A stretch of 49,545 nt of DNA from a virus, in the IMG/VR virus record IMGVR_UViG_3300018041_000011, positions 1-49,545 of that record. One strand, written 5' to 3'. Of this stretch, positions 40,260-48,685 are shown piece by piece. The notes under the pieces were generated by a model. It ran no database searches and had not been told where the DNA came from. It was given only the letters and a program-made list of their open reading frames with translations. Positions within the stretch are counted from its first letter, which is position 1. Each line of letters begins with the position of its first letter. The position numbers and the translations under genes are program-made.

Positions 40260-41480
40260 TTATAGCTCCGAATTAAATGCTATATAATTAGTGCTACCAT
40301 TGGGAAGAACTGCATACATTTTTTGTGCTGTTAGTCCTGTAGATGTAAAATTCATAGTACAAGAATCTGTGCCAGATTCAGCAATACCAACTGCTGAAAA
40401 AGCTGTAACTGCACCACCTAGCCACCATCCCATTCCTTGATAATCAATAGAACTAGGATTATTTCTCATAGTCGTTGGAAATGGCACATGACCATACATA
40501 TTAGTAGTATTTGCTGCCATTGCCCAAGCAACCCAATTGTTAGATGAAGAAGTGTTCCATTTGTAATAATACCTCTGACATCTTGCTAACTCTACATCAT
40601 AAGGTAAGTTCTCGAAGTCTGTCGCGGTTGAGCCTGCTTCTAACTGAACGCCTGTGATGTTAATGTAATTAGAAGTGGAGTCTGCTAAATTTGTTTGTCC
40701 TACTGCACGATTAGCTGCTGTTAATGATGCCCATGATGTTGCCAAAGTTCCAGATGTATAATTACTTCCAGCAGCTAACCATGTGATAAATTCAAAACTT
40801 CTTGCATTGTCGTTATCAAATGCACCCGTGGTATCACCAGCAAATGTTATTGTTTTCTTTTCCCATGTATTAGCACTAGAAATTGTATATGCAGAACAAA
40901 TATGTCTTATATTATCTGCATCATATAGTTCACAGATATATGTTCCAGTTTTATTTGATTTAACCCAGAATGATGCGGTTAATGATTCTGCATTAGCTGT
41001 ACCTTTTTTTAGCTGTTGTAAGTTTTGACCTTCCATTGAAGAGATAGATAAAAACAATGCTGCATCTGCTGACAATGATGCTTGTGCTGTTGTATTATCT
41101 ACTTTGTATGAATTAGCAAACCCTTGACCACTAGGAACATCTGTATCTTGACTAGCTGTAAAAGCATAAGTGCCACTACCTAGTCCAACCCATTTTACTC
41201 TGTCTGGAGCATTTGCATATTTTACTGTAACACCTAGACCAGTCTCACTCGTTCCCCTCTGTGCTATCCTCATATCTCCGTTGATGATAAGGTTACGGAA
41301 ACTTGGTTGGGTTGAGTAGACTGCGCCGTTTTGAGAGAAAGACCCGGTGACAGCAACGCCACTTGAAGTGACGCTCATTACAGTAGAGCCACCAGACTGA
41401 ATATTAATATTCCCGGTATTATCGGCTGTGGTCTCTAGTCCACCAACTCCACTTGTTTTTGCATTAATGTTAATTGCCAT
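40260..41480 (-). CDS. Tail fibre paralogue 3
   Basis: 406 residues. N-terminal INAKTSGVGGLETTADNTGNINIQSGGSTVMSVTSSGVAVTG is a different attachment domain from the other two paralogues. The central RNLIINGDMRIAQRGTS, LTASFWVKSNKTGTYICEL and NITGVQLEAG...YDVELARCQRYYYKW are shared; the head ends IAFNSEL. Confidence 0.85.
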   Translation of the reverse strand: MAININAKTSGVGGLETTADNTGNINIQSGGSTVMSVTSSGVAVTGSFSQNGAVYSTQPSFRNLIINGDMRIAQRGTSETGLGVTVKYANAPDRVKWVGLGSGTYAFTASQDTDVPSGQGFANSYKVDNTTAQASLSADAALFLSISSMEGQNLQQLKKGTANAESLTASFWVKSNKTGTYICELYDADNIRHICSAYTISSANTWEKKTITFAGDTTGAFDNDNARSFEFITWLAAGSNYTSGTLATSWASLTAANRAVGQTNLADSTSNYINITGVQLEAGSTATDFENLPYDVELARCQRYYYKWNTSSSNNWVAWAMAANTTNMYGHVPFPTTMRNNPSSIDYQGMGWWLGGAVTAFSAVGIAESGTDSCTMNFTSTGLTAQKMYAVLPNGSTNYIAFNSEL

Positions 41481-41487
41481 ATTATCC

Positions 41488-42729
41488 CTATGATATTCTT
41501 ACTATGAGATGCATAAAGTAGTAGGTAGTAAAAATGGTGGTCGAAGAACTGTAGTTAAACTTACCCATAACTCGCCAAGTCCCAGTATAAGGTAATACAG
41601 CACTACCAGAAATCGTACTATTAAGAGCATATCCTCCATTAGAACTCTGGGATGATGAGGTGACTATTCCATATGTACCTACACCATTATAAGTAGTAGA
41701 CGCTCCTGTACCTGGAGGCGTTGCCCAAGTAAATGTACCATCACCGTCAGCACGTAAATATTGAGATGTATTACCGTTACCCGAAACATTTAACTCCGAA
41801 GCACCTACTGCACTAGCAGCAATCTCACTAGCACCAACGGCATCGGCTGCAATCTTATCAGCAGTGACAGAGTTAGATCCTAATTTTGCATTAGTGACTG
41901 CACTATTAGCTATTTCGGTTGTACCTACTGCATTAGCTACAATTTGTGCATTAGAAGCAGTACCGCTTAAATCACCGCCCATTGTCGGGTCAGAACTAAG
42001 AGTAGTCCATGTAGGAGTGCCTGAGCCAGCAGATGTTAATACTTGCCCGTTTGATCCAGCAGCACCATCAACTTGGAAGTTACCAGTAACATTTAGTGTG
42101 CCGGATGAAGTAGCTGTACCTGTTAAAGATGTCGTTCCTGTTAATGTAGCCGTACCAGACGTATTAATAATTGTAGTACCCCCGACAGTTCCGCCTGATA
42201 CATTAATTGCTGTAGCGTTTTGTGTAGCCATTGAACCAAGACCAAGATTAGTTCTTGCAGTAGCTGAATCAGAAGCTCCAGTACCACCATCAGCAACAGC
42301 TAGGTCTGTAGCAAGTGTTAAGGAAGAAAGATGAGTAATAGCATCAACCACATTAGTACTATCATTATATAAGTACATGGTTTTACCGGCAGGAATAGAA
42401 ATACCGGTACCAGTTGAGTTTTTAACTGTAACTGCGTCGGCTAGGCCATTATTAACAATATAGACTTTTTCAATTGCTGGGACTACTAAGTTACGAGCTC
42501 CGCCTGATACCCCTGTTAGGTTAAGCCTTAAATTACGAGCAGCTTGTGTTGTGTTAGTATCAGTAAGAGTTAAAGTAACATCAGCACTAGAAAAACTAAC
42601 ATCTTCAGAGCCTGTAATAGCTTCTTCAAGAGCTGTGCCTAAGTTAGTATTAGTTGTTGTGCCCCATGTACCGGATTGTTCACCTGTACCAATGAGTTCT
42701 ATTTTTAAATCTGAATACGTACTTGCCAT
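41488..42729 (-). CDS. Long tail fibre / appendage protein
   Basis: 413 residues. MASTYSDLKIELIGTGEQSGTWGTTTNTNLGTALEEAI is a very common N-terminal tail-attachment domain in aquatic phages. DGGTGASDSATARTNLG, a repetitive Ser/Thr/Gly/Ala shaft (ISGSAVL, ASAVGASEL, ADAVGASEI) and a small C-terminal head follow. Low complexity in the shaft is normal for fibres. Confidence 0.8.
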   Translation of the reverse strand: MASTYSDLKIELIGTGEQSGTWGTTTNTNLGTALEEAITGSEDVSFSSADVTLTLTDTNTTQAARNLRLNLTGVSGGARNLVVPAIEKVYIVNNGLADAVTVKNSTGTGISIPAGKTMYLYNDSTNVVDAITHLSSLTLATDLAVADGGTGASDSATARTNLGLGSMATQNATAINVSGGTVGGTTIINTSGTATLTGTTSLTGTATSSGTLNVTGNFQVDGAAGSNGQVLTSAGSGTPTWTTLSSDPTMGGDLSGTASNAQIVANAVGTTEIANSAVTNAKLGSNSVTADKIAADAVGASEIAASAVGASELNVSGNGNTSQYLRADGDGTFTWATPPGTGASTTYNGVGTYGIVTSSSQSSNGGYALNSTISGSAVLPYTGTWRVMGKFNYSSSTTIFTTYYFMHLIVRIS

Positions 42730-42754
42730 AATAAATCCTTGAATTTATGTTATT

Positions 42755-42961
42755 TTAACTTGATTGTCCTTGCATTGGAATACTTGTGACATAAATAGCC
42801 GTATGGCGTTTTTCATTCCAAGCTTCTCCGCAATCAGAACAAGTCCCTGAGTTATATTCTTCTGCATCAACTATCATGCCACAATTAGAACACTCTAATC
42901 CTACTTCGTAAGTACATTCTATTTGACCGTCTTCTTTATGTTTTGCATCTACTTTTATCAT
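42755..42961 (-). CDS. Zinc-ribbon protein, 68 aa
   Basis: Cys24, Cys27, Cys41 and Cys44 (CSNCG..CSDCG) form a zinc ribbon between a beta-rich start and a short tail. Unusual inside a block of fibre genes; it may be an assembly or regulatory accessory. Overlaps the stop of the repeat protein by four bases. Confidence 0.65.
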   Translation of the reverse strand: MIKVDAKHKEDGQIECTYEVGLECSNCGMIVDAEEYNSGTCSDCGEAWNEKRHTAIYVTSIPMQGQSS

Positions 42962-43989
42962 GCTGCTATCTCCATCCAGTTAGGTGATTGCGCATCATTA
43001 ACATCTACCCAACCATCAGTTTGTGAATCGTCTATATCTACCCAGTTTGGAGTTTGGTTATCATCTATTTCACTCCATACTAACACATCGCTTGTAAAGC
43101 CTGTAGCAAAGACACCGAGTACTAATACATCTGCATTTGCTGTAACTCCTACCGTACCTAGTTCAGTAGTACCTTCTACACCGGTAACATCAACAACTGC
43201 GTTCGCTGCTACAGTAACGGTACCCACCGCCATTGTACCAATAACACCGGTAACAATTATATTAGCATCACCTGTAACAGTAACGGTACCCACCGCCATT
43301 GTACCAATAACACCAGTAACTAAGACATTAGAATCAGCTTCTACTGTCGCTGTACCAAGCTGTCCTGTTGCTTCTAACCCAGTCACATCGATATAGTTAT
43401 TTGTAATAAGTTCTATATCGCCTAGTTGACCTGTTGCTTCTACACCTGTGACTACTACATTTGTATCGGCTTCAACTACTGCTGTACCTAGTTGAGTTGT
43501 GCCTTCTACACCAGTAACATTTACAACAGCTTTAGCTTCTATGTCTACAGTGCCTGTTTCGCCTGTAGCCTCGTTACCTATTACATCTACATCAGCATCT
43601 GCTTCAACTACTGCAGTGCCTAACTGTGTGGTGCCTAAAACACCTATTACATCTACAACCGCTCCAGCTTCTACTGTCGCTGTGCCTAACTGTGTAGTAC
43701 CTTCTAATCCTGTTACACTTACATTAGCATCGGCAGTAACTACTACACTGCCTGTTTGTCCTGTTGCTTCTACACCTGTTACATTTACAACTGCTTCTGC
43801 TACTACAGTTGCTGTACCTAATTGTCCTTGTGCCTGTACGCCGGTTACATTTATAACTGCATCAGCTGTTACTACTGCTGTGCCTAACTGAGTATTACCT
43901 TGAACCCCAGTAACAGCAACACTTACACTACCTGCTACGCCCTGTGCTGAAAACGGGGCGCTGGAAAAAGGACTATCAGAAAATAACAT
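42958..43989 (-). CDS. 22-residue tandem-repeat fibre protein
   Basis: 343 residues. After a short start (MLFSDSPFSSAPFSAQG) come about 12 full units of a 22-residue repeat near V.VTGVEATGQLGTATVEADA, plus a partial 13th, spanning about residues 22-300. This is likely a beta-solenoid shaft. Two adjacent units are identical over about 38 bases of DNA. The C-terminus has three shorter IDDNQTPNWVD-type repeats rich in Asp and Trp. TAAATG coupling to the gene upstream. Confidence 0.8.
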   Translation of the reverse strand: MLFSDSPFSSAPFSAQGVAGSVSVAVTGVQGNTQLGTAVVTADAVINVTGVQAQGQLGTATVVAEAVVNVTGVEATGQTGSVVVTADANVSVTGLEGTTQLGTATVEAGAVVDVIGVLGTTQLGTAVVEADADVDVIGNEATGETGTVDIEAKAVVNVTGVEGTTQLGTAVVEADTNVVVTGVEATGQLGDIELITNNYIDVTGLEATGQLGTATVEADSNVLVTGVIGTMAVGTVTVTGDANIIVTGVIGTMAVGTVTVAANAVVDVTGVEGTTELGTVGVTANADVLVLGVFATGFTSDVLVWSEIDDNQTPNWVDIDDSQTDGWVDVNDAQSPNWMEIAA

Positions 43990-44505
43990 TTAGAGCACCA
44001 GCCATCTTGATCCTGATGGAACAGTGAACGCTGTGCCACTGGCTACAGTAACAGGTCCGGTGCTCGTTGCGTTATACCCTGAAGGTACCGTGTAATTAAT
44101 TGAGATAGTTTTATTATTAACAAACACACCATTTGAGGCGACCATCTCTTCGCCTGTTATAGTTCCATCAACTGTGACATCGCCTGCTGCATCTTCATAG
44201 ACAGCTTTACCTGCAGGATAGACTACAAATACATCTTTATCTCCTGCACTGAAATTAACCAAACTTCCAGAGTTAGAGGATGCTAGAACTGTATCTCGGC
44301 TAAGGGTTGTACCTGACGCTGTATAGGTTCCAATACCAACTTCCCACTCATCTCCTTCAGGCAATGTAATTGTGTAATACGTTGTATTACCATTACCAAT
44401 AACAGAAAATGCATCGAAGTCAGTAACGGCCCCTGCAAGCGTAATAGTACCGGTCCCAGTGGTTACCGAGGTCTCTTTTACTCTGTCTTTTAGAACAAGA
44501 GCCAT
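43990..44505 (-). CDS. Tail-fibre / baseplate-type protein
   Basis: 171 residues. MALVLKDRVKETSVTTGTGTITLAGA..FDAFSVIGNGNTTYYTI, WEVGIGTYTASGTTLSRDTVLASSN and KDVFVVYPAGKAV match a frequent phage structural family of unknown exact role. The C-terminal ISINYTVPSGYNATSTGPVTV..GSRWLVL is the module shared with 36840-37007 and 39819-40088. RBS GAGG precedes ATG 44505. Confidence 0.8.
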   Translation of the reverse strand: MALVLKDRVKETSVTTGTGTITLAGAVTDFDAFSVIGNGNTTYYTITLPEGDEWEVGIGTYTASGTTLSRDTVLASSNSGSLVNFSAGDKDVFVVYPAGKAVYEDAAGDVTVDGTITGEEMVASNGVFVNNKTISINYTVPSGYNATSTGPVTVASGTAFTVPSGSRWLVL

Positions 44506-44518
44506 TATAGCCTCCTGA

Positions 44519-44968
44519 TTAGGCTATGCGAATAATAGCGTTGGATGAATCAGCTGTTGGGAATACAACTGTAAAGTCCCCATTAGTTGATGTCTTATCT
44601 CCACCAAATGCTAATACTGCTACAGCCTTATCTGATTGAGTATCATTATAAATCAACGCGCCGTTTGCAGTGATTGTTGCAGATGACCATGTTGTGTCTG
44701 CAAAGTCTAACCATGCTGTAGTTGAAGTTGAGGTTGGTGTTTGTGCTACAGTTAGCGTATTACCGCCTGCTGAGTAGCCTGTACCTGAAACTTCGTTTGT
44801 TACTGTATATGCTGTAGTCGTTGCATCTAATGTTGCTGATGATGTATACAATGCAATTTTAAATGTATCCGCATTAGTACTTCCGCGAGTAACAGTTGTA
44901 CCAAAAGCATGGATACCATTCAGCAAATCTACCTTAAAGCTTGTTGCCATAGCTTGTGATATTGCCAT
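44519..44968 (-). CDS. Conserved phage structural protein
   Basis: 149 residues from ATG 44968 after GGAG; an internal ATG at residue 7 gives an alternative start. FKVDLLNGIHAFGTT..TRGSTNADTFKIALYTSSA, EVSGTGYSAGGNTL and WLDFADTTWSSATITANGALIYND are the hallmarks of a small beta-sandwich tail protein found in many phages. Confidence 0.78.
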   Translation of the reverse strand: MAISQAMATSFKVDLLNGIHAFGTTVTRGSTNADTFKIALYTSSATLDATTTAYTVTNEVSGTGYSAGGNTLTVAQTPTSTSTTAWLDFADTTWSSATITANGALIYNDTQSDKAVAVLAFGGDKTSTNGDFTVVFPTADSSNAIIRIA

Positions 44969-44969
44969 A

Positions 44970-45257
44970 TTAATTCTCCAAAATTTTAATTAAATCTGAA
45001 TGTCCTGCTTCTCGCAATCTATTCGCCAATGTAGTGCGGTCGGATTGTACCGCTTGTTTTAAGTAGAACACTAGAGTGTGTCTAATGCTTTCCTTAAATG
45101 CTTCTGCTTGATCTCGTATTAATGGGTTAGCTTCTTTACTCACATACATAATTTTAGCTAACGCACGATCTGCAATTTCTTCAGGTGTAAAGCCTCGACC
45201 CTCCGTCGTTAATACAGCTACATCACCTTCTAATACATTTCCTTGATTATCAATCAT
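44970..45257 (-). CDS. Small phage protein in tail region, unknown
   Basis: 95 residues. TTEGRGFTPEEIADRALAKIMYVSKEANPLIRDQAEAFKESIRHTLVFYLKQAVQSDRTTL is a mostly helical pattern frequent next to tail-accessory genes in phage genomes. Function unknown. Overlaps the adaptor gene by four bases. Confidence 0.7.
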   Translation of the reverse strand: MIDNQGNVLEGDVAVLTTEGRGFTPEEIADRALAKIMYVSKEANPLIRDQAEAFKESIRHTLVFYLKQAVQSDRTTLANRLREAGHSDLIKILEN

Positions 45258-45889
45258 TGTACTTCATACCTTGCTTGCCCACTTCGGTAGGCATCTCGTC
45301 TATCTTTACCATCACCTAGTTGTTTTAACATAGATAAGGCTTCTGTATATCGTTGTGTGTAATTTGCAATTACATCAGGTTCTGCTTTAAGATAAGTAGC
45401 TGCTTCCAACAAACTTCCATACAATAAAGTAGTATCAAAGTTATCACCCAACCAGCTAGTACCAGCAGTAACGATAGAGGTAGGATAATAAAAATAATGC
45501 AACTCAACAGTATAGTTAACGTCGGGCGTAGGACCCAAAATGAAAGTGTTGTCATCAAATATTCCATAGTATTTTGGCTTTCCATAAAATGCTGAATCAG
45601 TATCAGGAAAAGACTCCCTAATAAAGTTTACGTCTTTATTTAATAAATAAGTATATTCATTGTTATCATCAATAACAGCTAGGCTATACGTTGCTAACCA
45701 ATCACTAGGAGTCGTTAAATATTTATTGCCTGATGTCGTATTACCGACTTGGTTACGTCGTAAGTCGGGCAGTTGAACTGTATTAAATATACGTTGTTCA
45801 GCTTGCTCAATAAATGTATTTACATCAGTCGTATTAAAACTATTTTCGGAATACGAATTTATTGCTGCCACTAATTGTGTGTAATTCAT
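45254..45889 (-). CDS. Head-tail adaptor / tail accessory protein, gp4-like
   Basis: 211 residues. MNYTQLVAAINSYSENSF, TFIEQAEQRIFNTVQLPDLR, TPSDWLATYSLAV, PKYYGIFDDNTFILGPTPDVNYTVELHYFYYP and ALSMLKQLGDGKDRRDAYRSGQ match the family of phage adaptor proteins (P22 gp4-like / SU10 adaptor-type) that extend the portal. A second adaptor-type gene is at 47095-47775. Confidence 0.75.
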   Translation of the reverse strand: MNYTQLVAAINSYSENSFNTTDVNTFIEQAEQRIFNTVQLPDLRRNQVGNTTSGNKYLTTPSDWLATYSLAVIDDNNEYTYLLNKDVNFIRESFPDTDSAFYGKPKYYGIFDDNTFILGPTPDVNYTVELHYFYYPTSIVTAGTSWLGDNFDTTLLYGSLLEAATYLKAEPDVIANYTQRYTEALSMLKQLGDGKDRRDAYRSGQARYEVQ

Positions 45890-45898
45890 TACTTATCC

Positions 45899-46066
45899 TT
45901 ATGCCATTGGACCGCGAGCTTTTGTACCTTTTGTTGCTGCGCCATTACCGCGTGTTACGACACCTTCAGTTTTAACATCCTTTTCAGGATACCCAGCTGT
46001 GTTAGGTGTTGCTACCATTTCTGGTTGCTTATAAGTGTGGTTACAGCCTTTTCTATCTTTATTCAT
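45899..46066 (-). CDS. Tiny structural-region protein, 55 aa
   Basis: ATG 46066 after AAGGAGT. VVTRGNGAATKGTKARGPMA is the characteristic end of a small protein beside adaptor genes in many phages. Gly/Ala/Arg-rich, probably unstructured. Confidence 0.75.
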   Translation of the reverse strand: MNKDRKGCNHTYKQPEMVATPNTAGYPEKDVKTEGVVTRGNGAATKGTKARGPMA

Positions 46067-46076
46067 ATTATACTCC

Positions 46077-46598
46077 TTATCGTTTAAAACTGGTCATTGT
46101 TGGACCTGAAGGGCGACGAGGTTTTTTCTTCTCATCTTTATTTCTAGGTTTAGGTCCAGTACTTGGTGCCTTCATAGAAGTCATTTTTGGGCCTGAAGGT
46201 CCTGCTCTTCGAGTAGGTTTAGAGGCTTTGGTTTTTTTAACCGGCGCAGCTTTAGGTGCTTCTTTTTTAGTAGAACGATTAGCAATAGCTGTGATACCCG
46301 CGACAGTAGCTCCTGTTTTTAATGCATCTGCTTTAGTAAAAGTTTTTCTTGATTTAGCCCCAGCTGGTCTACTTGGCCGGCCTCTTTTTGGCGGAGTCTG
46401 CTGTGTAATTTTTTTAGTTGGATTACTTGGTTTAGTCCCGGAGTTACTAGTGCTGTTTAACTTCTTAACACTGCCTCTATGCCGAGTAGACTGAATATCC
46501 TTGCGTGTGGTAGACCCCGCTTTCGTTCGCGTAGGTTTCCCAGTGCTCCCTTTTTTAATAAGGTCTCTTCCAAATTTTATAGCCCTTACAATTGCCAT
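46077..46598 (-). CDS. Highly basic Lys/Arg/Pro/Thr-rich protein
   Basis: 173 residues with very high Lys, Arg, Thr, Ser and Pro and few acidic residues. PPKRGRPSRPAG is an AT-hook-like motif, and RRAGPSGPKMTS / RRPSGPTMTS is a short repeat. Disordered and likely DNA- or RNA-binding, perhaps condensing packaged DNA. RBS TAGGAG before ATG 46598. Confidence 0.65.
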   Translation of the reverse strand: MAIVRAIKFGRDLIKKGSTGKPTRTKAGSTTRKDIQSTRHRGSVKKLNSTSNSGTKPSNPTKKITQQTPPKRGRPSRPAGAKSRKTFTKADALKTGATVAGITAIANRSTKKEAPKAAPVKKTKASKPTRRAGPSGPKMTSMKAPSTGPKPRNKDEKKKPRRPSGPTMTSFKR

Positions 46599-46607
46599 TT
46601 CTTTCTC

Positions 46608-46961
46608 CTAAGTTGTTGTTATAGTTACAGTTCCTACCTGTCCTTGCCCTTCCAAATCATCTTCTAAACCTTCTAGTGCTAGTGGATTATTCAGACCGAC
46701 TGGGTTCCAACCATATTGATACTCCCTTTGCTCTTCCAAGTTACTATCAGGTCTAGGATCACGTACTGCTTGTGGGTCTTCGACAGGATACATACCTTGC
46801 ATGTTTTGTGGGTGGTCAGGCTCCCAGCATTCTTTACATACTTTGATATTAGTATCTTTTGTTTTTATAAACAGGTCTTTTAATTCTTTCAACTTAAACT
46901 GAAAACCACAACGGTCACAGTTAGCTATTGAATGTTTACCCGATGTATATCTACGAGCCAT
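46608..46961 (-). CDS. Zinc-finger structural-region protein
   Basis: 117 residues. NCDRCGFQFKLKELKDL and VCKECWEPDHPQNMQGMYPVEDPQAVRDPRPD with Cys15, Cys18, Cys42 and Cys45 match a common phage protein found beside adaptor genes. The start overlaps the stop of the tiny gene upstream. Confidence 0.8.
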   Translation of the reverse strand: MARRYTSGKHSIANCDRCGFQFKLKELKDLFIKTKDTNIKVCKECWEPDHPQNMQGMYPVEDPQAVRDPRPDSNLEEQREYQYGWNPVGLNNPLALEGLEDDLEGQGQVGTVTITTT

Positions 46962-47086
46962 TATCTAACCACCTGTGTTTTCTTTCCTTTTAATGAAAGT
47001 TTTAACACTCTCAACCACAGCTTTATATACTTTTTATTTTTATGTTTTACAGCGGCTGAATATAGCTTTTTAATTAGCTTTTTCAT
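46961..47086 (-). CDS. Tiny basic protein, 41 aa
   Basis: ATG 47086 follows a perfect AGGAGG seven bases upstream. Lys-rich amphipathic helix (KKLIKKLYSAAVKHKNKKYIKLWLRVLKLSLKGKK). Overlaps the next start by one base. No function known. Confidence 0.6.
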   Translation of the reverse strand: MKKLIKKLYSAAVKHKNKKYIKLWLRVLKLSLKGKKTQVVR

Positions 47087-47094
47087 GACGCCTC

Positions 47095-47775
47095 CTATAT
47101 ATGCTGATAACGGGGTGCAAGTCTTAAATCAGCTTTTTCTCTGTCTTCAGTAGATGCTAACGCCCACTGTTCCTCATATTCTGCTTTTAGCATCTGCATT
47201 CTATCTGCTGCACCTGGTATTTTTAAACTTAAATAATACGCTAATCCTGCAACTAAACAAGGGTAAAACCTAAATGGTATTTCTTGCGTATTAACGCCGC
47301 TACCTGCATCATCTAATCTTTTCATTTTCCAGTATACAAAAGTGTAGTCGTTATTATCAGGCATGGGCCATACATTAATGGAAGGTTGAGTTACTTGCCT
47401 GTTTATCCACACTTGTATAGGTCTGCCTGTACTATTTTTATTAGGTATTGTTCCCCAAGTAGGAGCAGATATTCTTGATATATTAATATCAGATTGTGTA
47501 GTTCCTGTTCCTGTTCTAATAACTTGTTCAATAAGGTCAATAGTATCTGTAGGTAAATTATAAGTTTGAGTACCTTCAGTTAGAGCAATAGAACCTTCTT
47601 CGATCGTCCAAAGATTAACGCCTCTGTTTGCCCATTCTGCTGTAAGCAAATTTAAACTGCGTCTTGCAGTTCTTAAATCATACCCAGTTCTAAGTTCAGC
47701 GCCACATCTTTCAAATGCTTCTTCTACAATCTCGTTGAGATCTGGATTAAATGTTGTTGTCCCTGATGTAGTCAT
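47095..47775 (-). CDS. Tail/adaptor structural protein
   Basis: 226 residues. FNPDLNEIVEEAFERCGAELRTGYDLRTARRSLNLLTAEWANRGVNLW, GTQTYNLPTDTIDLI, PIQVWINRQ, YTFVYWKMKRLDDAG and FYPCLVAGLAYYLSLK are diagnostic of a widespread phage head-tail connector or tail tubular family (gp11/gp4-like). ATG shares bases with the stop of the upstream gene. Confidence 0.8.
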   Translation of the reverse strand: MTTSGTTTFNPDLNEIVEEAFERCGAELRTGYDLRTARRSLNLLTAEWANRGVNLWTIEEGSIALTEGTQTYNLPTDTIDLIEQVIRTGTGTTQSDINISRISAPTWGTIPNKNSTGRPIQVWINRQVTQPSINVWPMPDNNDYTFVYWKMKRLDDAGSGVNTQEIPFRFYPCLVAGLAYYLSLKIPGAADRMQMLKAEYEEQWALASTEDREKADLRLAPRYQHI

Positions 47776-47924
47776 TACATTTCCTTTTCAATGTTTCTAA
47801 TTACAGTGCATTCTTCTGTTATTACATGTGTATGTACTGTTGACTCAACTGAGTCCATATAATCCCCGCCAACAAATGCAGTGGCTAAAGCAAGACAACT
47901 AATTACTATTTCTTTGAAAGCCAT
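47775..47924 (-). CDS. Small secreted or membrane protein, 49 aa
   Basis: ATG 47924. A hydrophobic stretch at residues 5-19 (EIVISCLALATAFVGG) could be a signal peptide or lipobox-like segment, followed by a short polar tail. Stop and start overlap with both neighbours. A spanin-like or membrane accessory role is possible but unsupported. Confidence 0.5.
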   Translation of the reverse strand: MAFKEIVISCLALATAFVGGDYMDSVESTVHTHVITEECTVIRNIEKEM

Positions 47925-48214
47925 TATGCTTTCTTCCTTGTTGTCTTACGTTTTAATGGTGCTACTCTTCTTGGTTTACCTGCTGGCTGTCCAAGACTTT
48001 TCTTCTGCGCTACACGTGACTTCTTTTCAGCGGATGTCATCTCTCCTGATGTTTTAGGAGTTTTGCTAGACACTCTTTTACTAGGTCTGCAATAAGGAGT
48101 ACCACGAGACTCCCCTTTCTTTCTGCCACATGCTTTACCGGTTCTAACATCTTTCCAATCCTCTTTGAACCAGCGTTTTAGTGCGGCACCTTTAGCTGTC
48201 TTTCTGACCGCCAT
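47924..48214 (-). CDS. Basic conserved virus protein, DUF5872-like
   Basis: 96 residues. LKRWFKEDWKDVRTGKACGRKKGESRGTPYCRPSKRVSSKTPKTSGEM is a sharp signature (W.KE.W.DVRTGK.CGR...YC.P) seen in phages and in large eukaryotic viruses; I think it is DUF5872, recalled not checked. Basic Lys/Arg tail. Probably a small DNA-associated virion component. Confidence 0.72.
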   Translation of the reverse strand: MAVRKTAKGAALKRWFKEDWKDVRTGKACGRKKGESRGTPYCRPSKRVSSKTPKTSGEMTSAEKKSRVAQKKSLGQPAGKPRRVAPLKRKTTRKKA

Positions 48215-48387
48215 TATTTTTTACCTTTATTCTTCCTGCACTTCGCTATTGCACCTGATGCATATGCACTAGGAAACACTTTATATGATGATTTTACTTT
48301 GTGGTAGCAAGCATCTTTCACACTACCGCCTTTTTTAAAAGCAATAGGCTTCTTCATAGCCTTGCCCATACCTCTACATTTCATCAT
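48214..48387 (-). CDS. Basic Cys-containing virus protein, 57 aa
   Basis: Two adjacent in-frame ATGs at 48387 and 48384. The core KDACYHKVKSSYKVFPSAYASGAIAKCRK is a distinctive motif shared by many phages and some large viruses. Very basic. Overlaps both neighbours by a few bases. Confidence 0.72.
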   Translation of the reverse strand: MMKCRGMGKAMKKPIAFKKGGSVKDACYHKVKSSYKVFPSAYASGAIAKCRKNKGKK

Positions 48388-48683
48388 ATCATGCGACCTT
48401 TTGTTTTACCTTTTTTACAAATACCGTCGCGTTTACATTTTTTAACCATACCGCCTTTTTTGTAGTTACCGGTTAGCATATCTATCGTGTTTTCATATTC
48501 TTCTTTTCGTTTTTTTCGTGAGTCTCTTGTTGTTTTTTTACTTTCTTTTGGTGGAGTTCTCATTTCTTCGAGCTCTTTTACTCTTTTCTTACCGGCGCGT
48601 TTACCCCCAACAATCTTTTTAGGGTCTTTATCCATTATTTTTTTTAGACGTGTCATTTGTCTAAGAATTGCTCCTGCCGCCAT
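48384..48683 (-). CDS. Basic small protein, unknown
   Basis: 99 residues, Lys/Arg-rich helices (RLKKIMDKDPKKIVGGKRAGKKRVKELEEMR) and an end GGMVKKCKRDGICKKGKTKGRMI with two cysteines. The end recurs in small phage structural-region proteins. Upstream ribosome site AAGGAGA precedes ATG 48683. Confidence 0.7.
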   Translation of the reverse strand: MAAGAILRQMTRLKKIMDKDPKKIVGGKRAGKKRVKELEEMRTPPKESKKTTRDSRKKRKEEYENTIDMLTGNYKKGGMVKKCKRDGICKKGKTKGRMI

Positions 48684-48685
48684 AA

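Noticed and set aside
42923-43396. Long plus-strand frame opposite the 22-residue repeat protein
   Set aside because: Its Val/Pro/Thr repeats mirror the repeat gene on the other strand and it has no ribosome site.
46006-46494. Plus-strand frame of 162 residues, hydrophobic
   Set aside because: It is the antisense shadow of the Lys/Arg-rich gene at 46077-46598 (antisense Lys codons read as Phe/Leu) and extends over its ribosome site.
47403-47411. Third DnaA box TTATCCACA
   Set aside because: It is a single copy inside a structural coding sequence with no repeats or A+T-rich tract nearby; one chance match is plausible.
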